DNA of 64,000 bases from Crenobacter oryzisoli (GCF_030385785.1 NZ_JAUEDK010000019.1:1-64000), one strand, 5' to 3'; positions 9,453 through 18,525 are shown, numbered from the stretch's first letter. Notes: a model not told the origin generated them from the sequence alone. Program-made: numbers and translations.

Positions 9453-10085
9453 ATGCCCGACCTACCCCATCTGCTCACCTTCGCGCTCGTCGCCCTCGGC
9501 ATGGTGCTGACCCCGGGGCCAAACATGATCTACCTGATCTCCCGTTCGCTCTGCCAGGGACGTCAGGCCGGTTTCGTCTCGCTCGGAGGGGTGGCACTCG
9601 GCTTCGTGTTCTATCTACTGTGTGCGGCCTTCGGCATCTCGGCACTCTTGTTCGCAGTCCCCTTTGCCTACGACGCACTGCGCCTGGCCGGCGCCGTCTA
9701 CCTGCTCTACCTTGCCTGGCAGGCGCTAAAGCCGGGTGGTCGCTCACCGTTCGAGGTGCGCGAACTGGCACCGGACAGCCCGAAAAAACTGTTCACCGTC
9801 GGCCTCTTCACCAGCCTGCTCAACCCCAAGGTCGCGCTACTCTACCTCGCACTCCTGCCGCAGTTCATTGTCCCGACCAAGGGCAGCGTCCTCGTTCAGT
9901 CGCTGCTACTGGGCACGACGCAAATCGCGATTAGCCTTACCATGAACTCGCTGATCATCATCAGCGCTGCCGGCATCGCCGCCTTCCTGGCCGGGCGCCC
10001 GCTCTGGCAGCGGATCCAGCGCTGGCTGATGGGGGCCGTGCTGGGCGGCCTTGCGCTGAAGATGCTGACCGAGGCACGCCGCTAA
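9453..10085 (+). CDS. LysE/RhtB-family amino acid exporter
   Basis: This inner-membrane protein is of the LysE/RhtB class, which exports amino acids or their derivatives. The signature GMVLTPGPNMIYLISRS lies in the first membrane segment, followed by a glycine-rich second helix and FTSLLNPKVALLYLALLPQF, which is typical of RhtB proteins. About six hydrophobic segments fit in its 210 residues, the normal length. ATG 9453 is preceded by a GGAG sequence. The substrate cannot be read from the sequence. It stands alone and converges with the antiporter gene downstream. Confidence 0.88.
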   Translation: MPDLPHLLTFALVALGMVLTPGPNMIYLISRSLCQGRQAGFVSLGGVALGFVFYLLCAAFGISALLFAVPFAYDALRLAGAVYLLYLAWQALKPGGRSPFEVRELAPDSPKKLFTVGLFTSLLNPKVALLYLALLPQFIVPTKGSVLVQSLLLGTTQIAISLTMNSLIIISAAGIAAFLAGRPLWQRIQRWLMGAVLGGLALKMLTEARR

Positions 10086-10303
10086 GCCCAGGACTGCCCG
10101 CATTTCGCCGCAGCGGAGCCTGCCCTCCTTGCCTGTCCAGACAGGAAAGAACCATTTAACCCTATGCAATCACCGACGTATTCAGATATGCACATTTAAG
10201 GCTGCGACTGATCATCACACCATGAAAGCGGATCGCTCCTACGCACGAACTTGACGAAACAGAGGCATGTCGGGGCCACTGAGGATGGGGGATGCCTTCA
10301 AGC

Positions 10304-11386
10304 CTATGGCATGAAGGAGATGAATAAATATGCTGCGAACAGCGAAAGATGTACCGCTCCTTGCAGCAGTGTCGTGCGCCCTGTACCAAGCGTGAGGGTA
10401 GCGATCATCAACGTCAGGACCAGTAGCACCGTTTCTTTTCTACCGATACCCAGGAGAAGCGCCTGCCCGGTGGACAGACACACTAAAGCCACCGTAGGAA
10501 TCGTCAACCCGATACAGGCGAGCGCCGAACCCAGCGCCAGATTCAGGCTATTTTGCAGGCGGTCGGCCCGTGCGGCACGCACGGCAGCCAGACCCTCGGG
10601 CAGCAAAACGAGCGCTGCGATCACAATGCCAACTACGGCGTCTGGAGCACCCGCATCTTCGACCAGGGACTCAACCACTGGCGACAACACCTTCGCCAAC
10701 AGGACCACTGCAACAAGACATATCAGCAAAAAGCCGGCACTCAACCGGGCGGTGCCAATACTGGGGGGCTCGGCGTGCACATCCTCGTCAGGCACGTTTG
10801 CGATGAAATAATCGCGGTGCCGAAGGGTCTGCACAAAGACAAAAACGCCGTAAAGAACCAGAGACGACAAGCCAGCAAATATGAGCTGCGATAGCGATAG
10901 CATTTCGCCATGGCCAGTGCTTGTGTAATTCGGCATCACCAGGGTCAGAATGGACAGTGAAGCAAGCACGGCCAACGCGGCACTAGCACCACGCACCTGG
11001 AAATCCTGCTCATGATGACGTATCCCTCCAACCAGCAGACAAATTCCGACAATCCCATTGCAGACGATCATCACCGCTGCGAACACAGTATCGCGTGCAA
11101 GGTCAGCTTTCTCGGGCGTTGCAGTCAACATGACCGACACGATTAGCGCAACCTCGATGATGGTGACGGCCACAGCCAGCACCAAGGTGCCGTATGGTTC
11201 ACCCACACGGTGGGCAACCACTTCGGCGTGATGCACCGCACTGAATACCGCACCCGCAAGTGCAACAGCAGCGAGCACCAGCAGCGCTTCATGGCTTGGC
11301 ATGACATAGATCACCCCCAATACAAGCCATGCCGTAGCAGGCACCCAGATCGTCCAGCGTGACAAAACCGTCGATACAACGGCCAT
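10304..11386 (-). CDS. Calcium/proton antiporter, ChaA type
   Basis: This membrane exchanger of the CaCA superfamily exports Ca2+ (or Na+/K+) for protons. The two alpha-repeat-like regions are visible as VTIIEVALIVSVMLT with VIVCNGIVGICLLVGG in the first half, and VVGIVIAALVLLPEGLAAVR with LALGSALACIGLTIP in the second half. The acidic residues in these helices form the ion site in the family. About 11 hydrophobic segments occur in 360 residues, the usual ChaA length. The start at 11386 has AGGGAG upstream; a longer frame to 11482 lacks such a site and would add a non-membrane leader. Confidence 0.85.
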   Translation of the reverse strand: MAVVSTVLSRWTIWVPATAWLVLGVIYVMPSHEALLVLAAVALAGAVFSAVHHAEVVAHRVGEPYGTLVLAVAVTIIEVALIVSVMLTATPEKADLARDTVFAAVMIVCNGIVGICLLVGGIRHHEQDFQVRGASAALAVLASLSILTLVMPNYTSTGHGEMLSLSQLIFAGLSSLVLYGVFVFVQTLRHRDYFIANVPDEDVHAEPPSIGTARLSAGFLLICLVAVVLLAKVLSPVVESLVEDAGAPDAVVGIVIAALVLLPEGLAAVRAARADRLQNSLNLALGSALACIGLTIPTVALVCLSTGQALLLGIGRKETVLLVLTLMIATLTLGTGRTTLLQGAVHLSLFAAYLFISFMP

Positions 11387-11983
11387 TTCCCGAACTCCCT
11401 TTCCCTGTTGGTGGGGGTAATGCCCAACTTTGGCGACCCAATCCACGCCGCCACTGGAACAGTAGGGCAAAGGCACAGGCAAGCTGTACCTAAACGGGGG
11501 TCAACAGGATAAAGCCAGCCCTGGATGCACCCGTATGCTTAATCACCTTCATAACAATGCAGGGCCCCTTCACAGCTACGTGCAGGCTATCGTCGGCATC
11601 GCATTGCTCAGCATAGAACATTGACCCCTTACCACCGCAGCGGCACGGACTAGTACCACCAGCCCGCGACTTGCCCCCACTCACAACCGAACTCGCCGCC
11701 GCCATCGCCTTGGTGACGTCAGCTCCAAAGCCATTGAACGGCTTTCACGTGAGAGTCGAGAGTGTCCACGGCTTGGGGAAGCCCAGTTAATTACAGTGCG
11801 TCTGAACGGCGACATCCTCCGACCGAGGAATTGCTAGATTCCCCTCTGGTCGCTGCAATTGTCTGCTTCAACAAGCCTGAAGCCGTCAGAAGGAATACTC
11901 CAAAAACATAGCTTATCAACATAGCTGCCCTGAAAAATTCATGCCATGTCTGGAGGAGGTATGGTCTCTCGTCAGATGAGGAC
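11387..11983. other. Gene-poor interval upstream of the chaA-type gene
   Basis: About 600 bp lie between the antiporter start and the chemoreceptor terminator. It should hold the antiporter promoter. Two short minus-strand frames (11490-11705 and 11791-11985) lack a clear ribosome site and I recognise neither. The first contains PCRCGGKGSM, which recalls a zinc-finger fragment, but this is too little to call a gene. Confidence 0.4.
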
Positions 11984-12010
11984 AAAAAAACACCCCGGCA
12001 AGCGGGGTGT
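11984..12010 (-). terminator. Rho-independent terminator of the chemoreceptor gene
   Basis: On the minus strand an 8-bp stem (ACACCCCG with CGGGGTGT, 11990-11997 and 12003-12010) with a five-base loop is followed by seven T. It lies about 95 bp past the stop of the chemoreceptor gene, which is transcribed toward it. Confidence 0.88.
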
Positions 12011-12105
12011 TCGGCAGGCAGAATAACGTTACAGGCAAAACCATGTTCACTAGCTGGGTGAGCAACGATTCGGCAGACCTCTTCTTAATTGAGAGCGCAC
12101 TCGCC

Positions 12106-13704
12106 TCAGTGCTTGCGAAAATCGCGCGTCAGCTTGGCCAGATCCCCCGCTGCTTCAGCCAACCGGTCAGCACTACCCTCGACTAGACGGGTGGTGGCCA
12201 GGTTATCCTCGGCCAGCACGTTGAGCTGCTCGAGCGCCGACGCCACCTCGTGCACCGCTTGCGACTTTTGCGATACTTGCGCGGCCAGTTCCACCGCCTG
12301 CGCATTGGCCTGTTCGGCGGCGGCGATCAGCCCATCGAGATTGACCGAAGAAAGCCGGATCTGTTCTGTGACCTGCCCCACCTCACTGACCGTGGCGTCC
12401 ATGCTTGCCACCGCCGACTGGGTGATCGTACCGATCCGCCCAACGATGCCGCCGATCGAATCGGTGGTGGTAGTGGTGCGCTCGGCCAGCTTGCGGACCT
12501 CGTCGGCCACCACGGCGAAGCCGCGGCCCAGTTCGCCGGCCCGCGCCGCCTCGATCGCCGCGTTCAACGCCAGCAGATTGGTCTGATCGGCGATCTCGTG
12601 GATCAAGGTAGTCATGCTGCGGATCTCGGTCATCGCCTGATCGAGTTCTTGCATCGCCCGACGCGACTCGTCGACCACGCCCACCGCACGCTCGGCAGCC
12701 TGTGTGGCAGCCAACATCGTGGCACTACCGGAGCTGGCCACCTCGCGGGTATGCGCAGCGCCCTGCCGCCCCTGGTCGGCCAACCCCACCACCTCACCGA
12801 TTGCGTTACTCATCACTTCCATATTGCCGCTGATCTGGCGCAGCCCACTGCCCTGCTCGACAGAGCGCGCCGCCAGCGCGTGCATCTCCTCGCGCAGCGA
12901 GTTCGCACCCGCCGAGGTCACGCCGCCGACGCTGGATACGTCGGCGATCACCGCACGCAGGTGAATGCGCAACGATTCGAGGTTGACGACCAAGCGTCCG
13001 ATCGGACCGCCGTCAGTGATAGCAAAGTTATGGTTGAGCCGCCCTTCGGCCAGCGCCTGGAAGCCCTTACGCAACGTGCCAAGCGACTTGCTCAGATGCG
13101 CTACCATCCAGCCGCCACTGCCCAACGCCAACGCAGCACCGGGCAGTGCCAGCATCAGGCGTCCGCCCAGAACAAGGTCCGGCACCACAGCGCCACCCAA
13201 CATCAAGCCACCACCCAGCCCCAATCCGATCGTGCCCCAGCGCAAGGGGTTTACGCGTCGCTGCAAGGCCTGCAGCGACGACGGAACTGTTGCGGTGCGG
13301 CTTCGCACCGCGCGATACAGTGCCTCAGCCGCCTGCACCTCGGAACGACTCGGTGCCGAACGCACCGACATATAACCGACGGTACTCCCGTTCTCGGTGA
13401 TCGGCGTCACATAGGCTTCAACCCAATAGAACGCGCCGTTCTTGGCGCGGTTCTTCACCAAGCCGCGCCACGGGTTGCCGGTCTTGACCGTGTCCCACAG
13501 GTCCTTGAACGCCTCCGGCGGCATGTCCGGGTGGCGGACCACATTGTGGTTCTTGCCGATCAGCTCCGCCTCGCTGAAGCCACTGATCTCGATGAAGGCC
13601 CGGTTGGCATAGGTGATCGCGCCTTTCAGGTCGGTCTTGGTGACAATGGGATGGTCAGAGTGAACGAACAGCTCTTCGTCGGTAATGGGCAGGTTAGTCT
13701 TCAT
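12106..13704 (-). CDS. PAS-domain methyl-accepting chemotaxis protein (Aer-like)
   Basis: This energy or redox taxis receptor signals to CheA/CheW. Residues about 10-120 form a PAS fold ([54 protein letters not shown]), the Aer type that usually binds FAD. Two closely spaced hydrophobic stretches at about 165-205 anchor it, with almost no periplasmic loop, followed by a HAMP-like linker. The C-terminal half is the coiled-coil signalling domain with the conserved hairpin tip [20 protein letters not shown] followed by [15 protein letters not shown]. Length of 532 residues is normal. No other chemotaxis genes are near. A strong ribosome site is not visible before ATG 13704. Confidence 0.92.
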   Translation of the reverse strand: MKTNLPITDEELFVHSDHPIVTKTDLKGAITYANRAFIEISGFSEAELIGKNHNVVRHPDMPPEAFKDLWDTVKTGNPWRGLVKNRAKNGAFYWVEAYVTPITENGSTVGYMSVRSAPSRSEVQAAEALYRAVRSRTATVPSSLQALQRRVNPLRWGTIGLGLGGGLMLGGAVVPDLVLGGRLMLALPGAALALGSGGWMVAHLSKSLGTLRKGFQALAEGRLNHNFAITDGGPIGRLVVNLESLRIHLRAVIADVSSVGGVTSAGANSLREEMHALAARSVEQGSGLRQISGNMEVMSNAIGEVVGLADQGRQGAAHTREVASSGSATMLAATQAAERAVGVVDESRRAMQELDQAMTEIRSMTTLIHEIADQTNLLALNAAIEAARAGELGRGFAVVADEVRKLAERTTTTTDSIGGIVGRIGTITQSAVASMDATVSEVGQVTEQIRLSSVNLDGLIAAAEQANAQAVELAAQVSQKSQAVHEVASALEQLNVLAEDNLATTRLVEGSADRLAEAAGDLAKLTRDFRKH

Positions 13705-13842
13705 TTGTAGCTATTCTTTTCGAATGGGCTGATTTGTTTAAGCCATTCTAACAAAATGGTCATGCTAGATGGTTGAAATTTATGAGTGTCCCCCTACAAA
13801 AATCTTCTACTGAATCAAAAATGAAAAAAAGGGACATTTCTG

Positions 13843-13964
13843 TAATGCCGTTCACTTAAGCCGTTCAGTCCGGATTTTAGCTTCGAAGAACGCTTGGAAG
13901 TAACAAAAAAGCACCGTTTTTCCACCTTGGTGGGCGGTGCTTTTTCCTTAAGTGAACGGCATTA
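13843..13964. mobile_element. 122-bp MITE with IS4-like ends, inserted in the guaC terminator
   Basis: Perfect 18-bp inverted repeats (TAATGCCGTTCACTTAAG at 13843-13860 and its complement at 13947-13964) bound the element. It is flanked by an 11-bp direct repeat, GGACATTTCTG, at 13832-13842 and 13965-13975, the target duplication. From memory, the ends resemble those of IS4 (TAATGCCGATCAG...), and an 11-bp duplication is in the IS4-family range. There is no coding capacity. The interior carries a terminator-like hairpin. Removing the element and one repeat restores a hairpin with T-run next to guaC. Confidence 0.85.
13905..13945. terminator. Bidirectional terminator hairpin carried by the MITE
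   Basis: GCACCG (13911-13916) pairs with CGGTGC (13935-13940), and inside them CCACC pairs with GGTGG. The hairpin has six A on its left and five T on its right, so it ends in a U-run when read from either strand. It can stop guaC transcription on the minus strand and read-through on the plus strand. Confidence 0.75.
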
Positions 13965-14002
13965 GGACATTTCTGTCCCTTTTATTACGACCTCACCATT
14001 GA

Positions 14003-14953
14003 TCAACGATGCACGAAAATTCGCTCGACATCGGTTAGCGCCACCAGCGAGGTGCCGCCGGCATAGCTGATCGACGATTGCAGGTCTTCTTGCAGCTCAT
14101 TCAGCAGCTTGTCAATGCTGCCCTTGTATTCGACCAGGATTTTCTTACCTTCAACATTGACGTACGCCCCCTTGTTGAACTGCGAGGCGCTGCCGAAGTA
14201 TTCCTTATAGTGTTTGCCGTCGATCTCCACGATCTCGCCGGCCGACTCGTCATAGCCGGCAAACAATGAGCCGGCCATGATCATCGCTGCCCCGCAGTTG
14301 ATCGCCTTTGCCATGTCGCCGTGCTCAACGATACCACCGTCGGCCACCACCGGGATCGTCACCGCCGCCACCACATCGAGGACGGTCGATACCATCGGGC
14401 GGTGGAAGCCGGTCTTGTTCTTGGTGATGCAGACTCGGCCACCGGCAATACCGGCCTTCACCGCATCGCAGCCCCAGGCCTGTAGATCGCGAGCCGCACC
14501 AGCAGTCGCGATATTGCCGCCGATTAGAAAGCTGCCTGGGAGTTCGGCCTTGATGTACTTGATCATGCGCTCGGCCTTCACGCACCAGGCGTTGGCAACG
14601 TCGACGGTAATGTATTCCGGAGTGATGCCGGCGGCTTTCAGCTCGCGCAGCTGCTGGTACGAGTCTTCGTTCACGCCCATGCTGATCGAGGCGAACAGGC
14701 CCTTGGACTGCATGTCGCAGCAGAAAGCCACCGCATCGACGTTGAAGCGGTGCATGGTATAGAACCAGCCACGGCGCGCGAAGTATTCGCAGGTCTCCGC
14801 GTCCACCACCGATTTCATATTGGCCGGGTAAATCGGCATTTCGAAGCGGCGCGGGCCAAACTGCACCGAGGTGTCACACTCTTTGCGGCTGTCGACGAGG
14901 GTTTTCTTCGGGACGAGATAGATGTCGCCGTAGTTGAATTCAGTCTTGATCAT
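14003..14953 (-). CDS. guaC: GMP reductase
   Basis: The enzyme converts GMP to IMP with NADPH and release of ammonia, linking guanine salvage to the adenine branch. It is a TIM-barrel protein of the IMPDH/GMPR family without a CBS insert. The N-terminus FNYGDIYLVPKKTLVDSRKE, the loop GIAGGRVCITKNKTGFHRP with the catalytic Cys, and the barrel end VVADGGIVEHGDMAKAI are all present. Length of 316 residues fits the short bacterial GMP reductases. Start ATG 14953 follows GGAG by about ten bases; an extended frame to 15013 crosses the upstream terminator and is unlikely. It could be annotated as IMP dehydrogenase in error, but the length and loop favour GMP reductase. Confidence 0.88.
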   Translation of the reverse strand: MIKTEFNYGDIYLVPKKTLVDSRKECDTSVQFGPRRFEMPIYPANMKSVVDAETCEYFARRGWFYTMHRFNVDAVAFCCDMQSKGLFASISMGVNEDSYQQLRELKAAGITPEYITVDVANAWCVKAERMIKYIKAELPGSFLIGGNIATAGAARDLQAWGCDAVKAGIAGGRVCITKNKTGFHRPMVSTVLDVVAAVTIPVVADGGIVEHGDMAKAINCGAAMIMAGSLFAGYDESAGEIVEIDGKHYKEYFGSASQFNKGAYVNVEGKKILVEYKGSIDKLLNELQEDLQSSISYAGGTSLVALTDVERIFVHR

Positions 14954-15011
14954 GCGTGCGTTCTCCAACGGGTAATGCGGTGTTTGACCGGCCCACAAAA
15001 CGACAGGCCCC

Positions 15012-15044
15012 AAACAAAACGGGAGCCCCTAGGGGCTCCCGTTT
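15012..15044 (-). terminator. Terminator after the ParA-like gene
   Basis: A perfect 28-bp palindrome (13-bp arms AAACGGGAGCCCC, 15017-15044) is followed on the minus strand by TTTTGTTT. It separates the ParA-like gene from guaC, whose start is only about 60 bp further on, so the guaC promoter must overlap it or lie just past it. Confidence 0.75.
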
Positions 15045-15152
15045 GCACTTTTCCCTGCGCTGCCGCACCGCGGCTCGCACACAGAATTCCTGATGAATTT
15101 AGGCCAGTTATCTTAACGCGTCAATACTTCGCATTAAAATAAATACGCCACG

Positions 15153-15794
15153 TTAACCAACTCGGCCTTCGCTGATACGGAGCCAATCGATGATCGGCTG
15201 CCAGCTTTCCCGCTCGCGCGCCACCTGCGCGGGCCGGTAATCGAACAACGTGGCCCCCTGCGTTGCAGCATGGACATAGAGCTGGGTATCGCGCAACCAC
15301 GCGAGCACCGGCACCTCGAACTGGCTGAGGAAGGACTCCAGTTCGCGGGCCGAACGAGTACGCGGATCAACCCGCATGCCCACCACGCCGACGTAAGCGC
15401 GGCCTTTGCGCACCGCTTTCTCCTCGAACAGCTTGGCCAGAAACGCTTCGCTTGCCGCCATATCGAACGGCGATGGCTGAATCGGCACGATGACCCGGTC
15501 GACCCGCTCGACCAAAGCCTCCAGCTTCTTGCCGTGCAAGCCGGCCGAACTGTCGAGCACGATCACCTCGGTCCCCCTCGGCGCCCTGGTCGGCTCCCCA
15601 ACCTTGACTTCCCAGCCGGATATCGCCGGCAGGGACGCCGCTCGCCGCGTCAGCCAGCCAAGCGACGACTGCTGGCGATCGACATCGCCGAGCATCACCT
15701 TGCGACCAGCCGCAGCATAGTAGCCGGCCAGATTGGTCGCCAGCGTCGACTTGCCGCTGCCCCCCTTGGGATTTGCAATCAGGATTGAAAACAT
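15153..15794 (-). CDS. ParA-family ATPase (MinD/ParA type)
   Basis: This P-loop ATPase is of the ParA/MinD superfamily, whose members position DNA or protein cargo. The deviant Walker A motif NPKGGSGKST lies at residues 9-18 with the signature first lysine, and the switch region GDVDRQQSS follows near residue 39. EVIVLDSSAG near residue 80 is the Walker B region. Length of 213 residues matches the short solitary ParA proteins often linked to polar localisation. No parB partner is adjacent. ATG 15794 is preceded by AAGGGG; an in-frame GTG at 15800 is too close to that site. The cargo is unknown. Confidence 0.85.
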   Translation of the reverse strand: MFSILIANPKGGSGKSTLATNLAGYYAAAGRKVMLGDVDRQQSSLGWLTRRAASLPAISGWEVKVGEPTRAPRGTEVIVLDSSAGLHGKKLEALVERVDRVIVPIQPSPFDMAASEAFLAKLFEEKAVRKGRAYVGVVGMRVDPRTRSARELESFLSQFEVPVLAWLRDTQLYVHAATQGATLFDYRPAQVARERESWQPIIDWLRISEGRVG

Positions 15795-15858
15795 CGCCAC
15801 CCCTTGGCCATCGGTATAACCCCACTATACCAGCCATCCACGGCACCGGTCCGGCTCA

Positions 15859-15999
15859 GAATCTGTTCACGATCTGCTGCATTCGGGTGATCCTGCGGTG
15901 AAATAATGCTCAACATGCTCATGCACTCTCCGTACATTCCGCTTTTCCGCCTCATTTCGCCTTGGCCAACCCTTCGTTCGCGAGATCGTGAACAGGCTC
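15859..15999. mobile_element. Probable 141-bp MITE (TNA-target type) at the yigZ stop codon
   Basis: GAATCTGTTCACGATCT (15859-15875) is matched in inverse by 15983-15999 at 15 of 17 bases. TCA flanks both ends (15856-15858 and 16000-16002), which fits a three-base TNA target duplication as made by ISL2-group IS5 elements. There is no coding capacity. The right TCA is also the yigZ stop codon on the minus strand. The case rests on the ends alone. Confidence 0.5.
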
Positions 16000-16587
16000 T
16001 CAATCGTCAGCGACGACCGTCAGCGCGCCATGCAGGCTGTCGGCGAGCGCCGCGCACTGCGCATCGGCGCTGTCCTCCGGCAACCTGACCCTAAGCCGAA
16101 CTGCCTCGCCGTAGTCCACTTCCAGTATCGGCACCCCCTGCTGCTCGCACCAGCGCCGTAACGCCGACTCGAGCGCAAACGGTACGCCGAACCACAAGGT
16201 CTTGCTGCGCACCACCGCGACCAATTCGGCATCGGCCAGCGCTTCGCTGACTGCCTGCGAGTACGCACGCACTAAGCCGCCCGCACCAAGCTTGATCCCG
16301 CCGAAGTAACGCACCACCACCGCCAGCACATTGGTCAGCTTGCGGTGCATCAGTACGTTGTACATCGGCTTGGCGGCTGTGCCGCCCGGCTCGCCGTCAT
16401 CGTCGAGGCCGGAGTCGGTCTCGCTGAGCAGCACCCAGCAGTGGTGACGAGCGTCTGGGTACTGTCTGCGCAGTTCGGCCAGCCGCTGCATCGCCTCGGC
16501 TCGGTTAGCAACCGGCTCGACGTAGGCAATGAAGCGGCTCTTCTTGATCTCGATCTCGCTCTGACAAGGTGTTTTCAGGTGGTACAT
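16000..16587 (-). CDS. yigZ: IMPACT/YigZ family protein
   Basis: YigZ proteins have an N-terminal UPF0029 (IMPACT) domain and a DUF1949 domain; a role in translation control is suspected but not settled. Here the N-terminal domain shows EIEIKKSRFIAYVEPV, ARHHCWVLL, SDDGEPGGTAAKPM-like sequence (SGLDDDGEPGGTAAKPM) and VVVRYFGGIKLGAGGLVRAY, the most conserved part of the family. The C-terminal half holds the small DUF1949 fold. Length of 195 residues is usual. Start at ATG 16587 gives the conserved N-terminus. Its stop codon abuts the short repeat-bounded element at 15859-15999. Confidence 0.9.
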   Translation of the reverse strand: MYHLKTPCQSEIEIKKSRFIAYVEPVANRAEAMQRLAELRRQYPDARHHCWVLLSETDSGLDDDGEPGGTAAKPMYNVLMHRKLTNVLAVVVRYFGGIKLGAGGLVRAYSQAVSEALADAELVAVVRSKTLWFGVPFALESALRRWCEQQGVPILEVDYGEAVRLRVRLPEDSADAQCAALADSLHGALTVVADD

Positions 16588-16760
16588 GAACAATTCGACG
16601 ACATGGACAGTCCGGTATCTTAGAGCGCCCGGCCGAAATCGGCGAGCCGCGGTAAAAACGAGAGGCTCACGCAACTGTCCTGCAAGCGGCAGGTCCAACA
16701 ACTACACTGGTTAAAAGAACCCGTTTTCCGGCCGCCTGCTTCCCACAAGGAGGAGTCATC

Positions 16761-16886
16761 ATGGTGATGCTGCTGATTGGTTTCGGGGTTGTCATCGTTG
16801 CAGTCGGCTTTGCACTGCGCACTTGGCTCGATGATGAGGGGGAAGAACGGCTGTCTCACACCCTGCCTGACCGGGATCACGTCTGA
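16761..16886 (+). CDS. Small membrane protein (41 aa) upstream of the NfeD/QmcA pair
   Basis: ATG 16761 follows a near-perfect ribosome site (AAGGAGGAG, nine bases upstream). The product starts MVMLLIGFGVVIVAVGFAL, one transmembrane helix, and ends in a charged tail (RTWLDDEGEERLSHTLPDRD). It lies about 80 bp before nfeD in the same direction, so it may belong to the same transcript. I do not recognise a family. The strong ribosome site and clean helix-plus-tail design are the reasons to call it. Confidence 0.6.
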   Translation: MVMLLIGFGVVIVAVGFALRTWLDDEGEERLSHTLPDRDHV

Positions 16887-16967
16887 TGCCATCAACATGA
16901 CGTTCGGACTTGCGATAGCGCGTCCGGAAGTCGACAATGGTCGGAGTCTGGCCTCCCGGTATCGTTG

Positions 16968-17405
16968 ATGGCGCCTACTGCCTGGTTTGTCGGTGCACTG
17001 ATCGCACTGATTCTCGAGTTTCTGTCCGGTTCGTTTTATCTGCTGGTTGTCGCCATTGCTCTGGCAGGTGGCGGTCTGTCCGCGCTGCTTGGCGGGGAGC
17101 CGGCCTATTCCCTGTTGGCCAGCAGCCTGATCGGCCTGGTTGGCTTCGCCATACTCATACGCTACCGGCGCCGCCTGAATCCGCGTCGGGTCGACCCGAC
17201 CATTGACGACCCTGACCTCTATCAGCAGGTCACCATCCTGCACCTGGATGCCGAAGGTCGCGGGCGAGGCTTTTATCGCGGCGCAGAGTGGGACATCCAG
17301 CTCGATGCTGCGGCCACCCTAAGCCCCACGCCCGAGCACGGCTATATCGTCGGCCGTGACGGCAACCGACTGATTCTTTCCCCGCAGCCCCCCCTCCCGA
17401 GGTAA
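16968..17405 (+). CDS. NfeD-like membrane protein
   Basis: This partner of SPFH/stomatin-type proteins acts in membrane organisation or proteolysis. Two to three hydrophobic helices cover residues 5-65 (WFVGALIALILEFLSG, LLVVAIALAGGGLSALLGG, SLLASSLIGLVGFAILI). An OB-fold-like soluble domain follows from about residue 85 to 140 (GRGRGFYRGAEWDIQLDAA). Length of 145 residues matches the short NfeD class (YbbK). It ends two bases before the QmcA gene starts, the standard pairing of these families. ATG 16968 is preferred over the TTG just before it. Confidence 0.85.
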   Translation: MAPTAWFVGALIALILEFLSGSFYLLVVAIALAGGGLSALLGGEPAYSLLASSLIGLVGFAILIRYRRRLNPRRVDPTIDDPDLYQQVTILHLDAEGRGRGFYRGAEWDIQLDAAATLSPTPEHGYIVGRDGNRLILSPQPPLPR

Positions 17406-17407
17406 GC

Positions 17408-18373
17408 ATGGAATTTGCGATCGCCTTTTTTGTTGCCTTTGTCATTTTCGTCTTCAAAGCCGTCGCCGTAGTCCCGCAGCAAAGCGCCTATATCCTGGAA
17501 CGGCTCGGCCGTTACCACGGCACGCTGACTCCAGGTCTCAACATCATCATTCCGTTCATCGACCGAATCGCCTACAAGCACAATCTGCGCGAGATTCCTC
17601 TCGATGTACCGAGCCAAGTCTGCATCACCCGTGACAATACCCAACTGAAGGTCGACGGCATCCTGTATTTCCAGATCACCGACCCGCAACTCGCCTCGTA
17701 TGGATCGAACAACTACGTGGTCGCGATCAGCCAGTTGGCGCAGACCACGCTGCGCTCGGTGATCGGCAAGATGGAACTCGACAGGACCTTCGAAGAGCGC
17801 GACGAGATCAACCGCGCCGTCGTCGCTGCACTGGACGAGGCGGCGGTCTCCTGGGGGGTGAAGGTGCTGCGCTACGAGATCAAGGACTTGGTGCCGCCGC
17901 AAGAAATCCTGCACGCAATGCAGCAGCAGATCACCGCCGAGCGAGAAAAGCGCGCGCGCATCGCCACGTCCGAGGGACGCAAGATCGAACAGATCAACCT
18001 CGCCACCGGTCAACGCGAGGCGGCGATTCAGGAGTCCGAGGGCCAGATGCAGGCGGCGATCAACCAATCGAACGGCGCCAAACAGGCCACGATCAACAAA
18101 GCACAGGGCGAGGCCGAGGCGCTGCGGCTGGTCGCCGACGCCACTGGCGACGCGATTCGCCGCATTGCCAGCGCGTTGCAGGAACCCGGCGGGCTGGAAG
18201 CAGTCAACCTGAAGGTAGCCGAGCAATACGTCGGCGCATTTGGTCAACTGGCCAAGAGCGGTAACACACTGATCTTGCCGGCAAATGTCGCCGATGTCGG
18301 CGGACTGGTCGCCTCGGCCTTGCAGATCGTCAAGGGCAGCCAGGGAGCCGGCAAGGAGGTGTCGAAGGAGTAA
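17408..18373 (+). CDS. qmcA: SPFH/band-7 protein, QmcA type
   Basis: This stomatin-like inner-membrane protein forms large ring or cage assemblies and is linked to membrane microdomains and FtsH. One N-terminal helix (residues 2-20) is followed by the band-7 domain: VPQQSAYILERLGRYHGTLT, PGLNIIIPFIDRI and RDNTQLKVDGILYFQITDP. Then comes RTFEERDEINRAVVAALDEA and a long Ala/Glu-rich coiled coil (about 180-260). Length of 321 residues is typical. It is almost fused to the NfeD gene, two bases apart, so both are co-translated. Confidence 0.92.
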   Translation: MEFAIAFFVAFVIFVFKAVAVVPQQSAYILERLGRYHGTLTPGLNIIIPFIDRIAYKHNLREIPLDVPSQVCITRDNTQLKVDGILYFQITDPQLASYGSNNYVVAISQLAQTTLRSVIGKMELDRTFEERDEINRAVVAALDEAAVSWGVKVLRYEIKDLVPPQEILHAMQQQITAEREKRARIATSEGRKIEQINLATGQREAAIQESEGQMQAAINQSNGAKQATINKAQGEAEALRLVADATGDAIRRIASALQEPGGLEAVNLKVAEQYVGAFGQLAKSGNTLILPANVADVGGLVASALQIVKGSQGAGKEVSKE

Positions 18374-18525
18374 TGCCAGCACCAAGCCAGGGAACTCATT
18401 GAAGCCGGGCAGGTCACAAGCCAGTTAAACGGGGGTGACAGCTCTTGGCTGCACCGCCTGCCCGGCCCGTGCCCTTGTGACATCTTGGCTTGTCGAAGCC
18501 CGCGCCTGCCCCCATAATCGTTCGC

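Noticed and set aside
12250-13710. A 486-codon plus-strand frame opposite the chemoreceptor gene
   Set aside because: The minus strand encodes a complete PAS and signalling domain protein; the plus-strand frame is Arg/His-rich shadow sequence.
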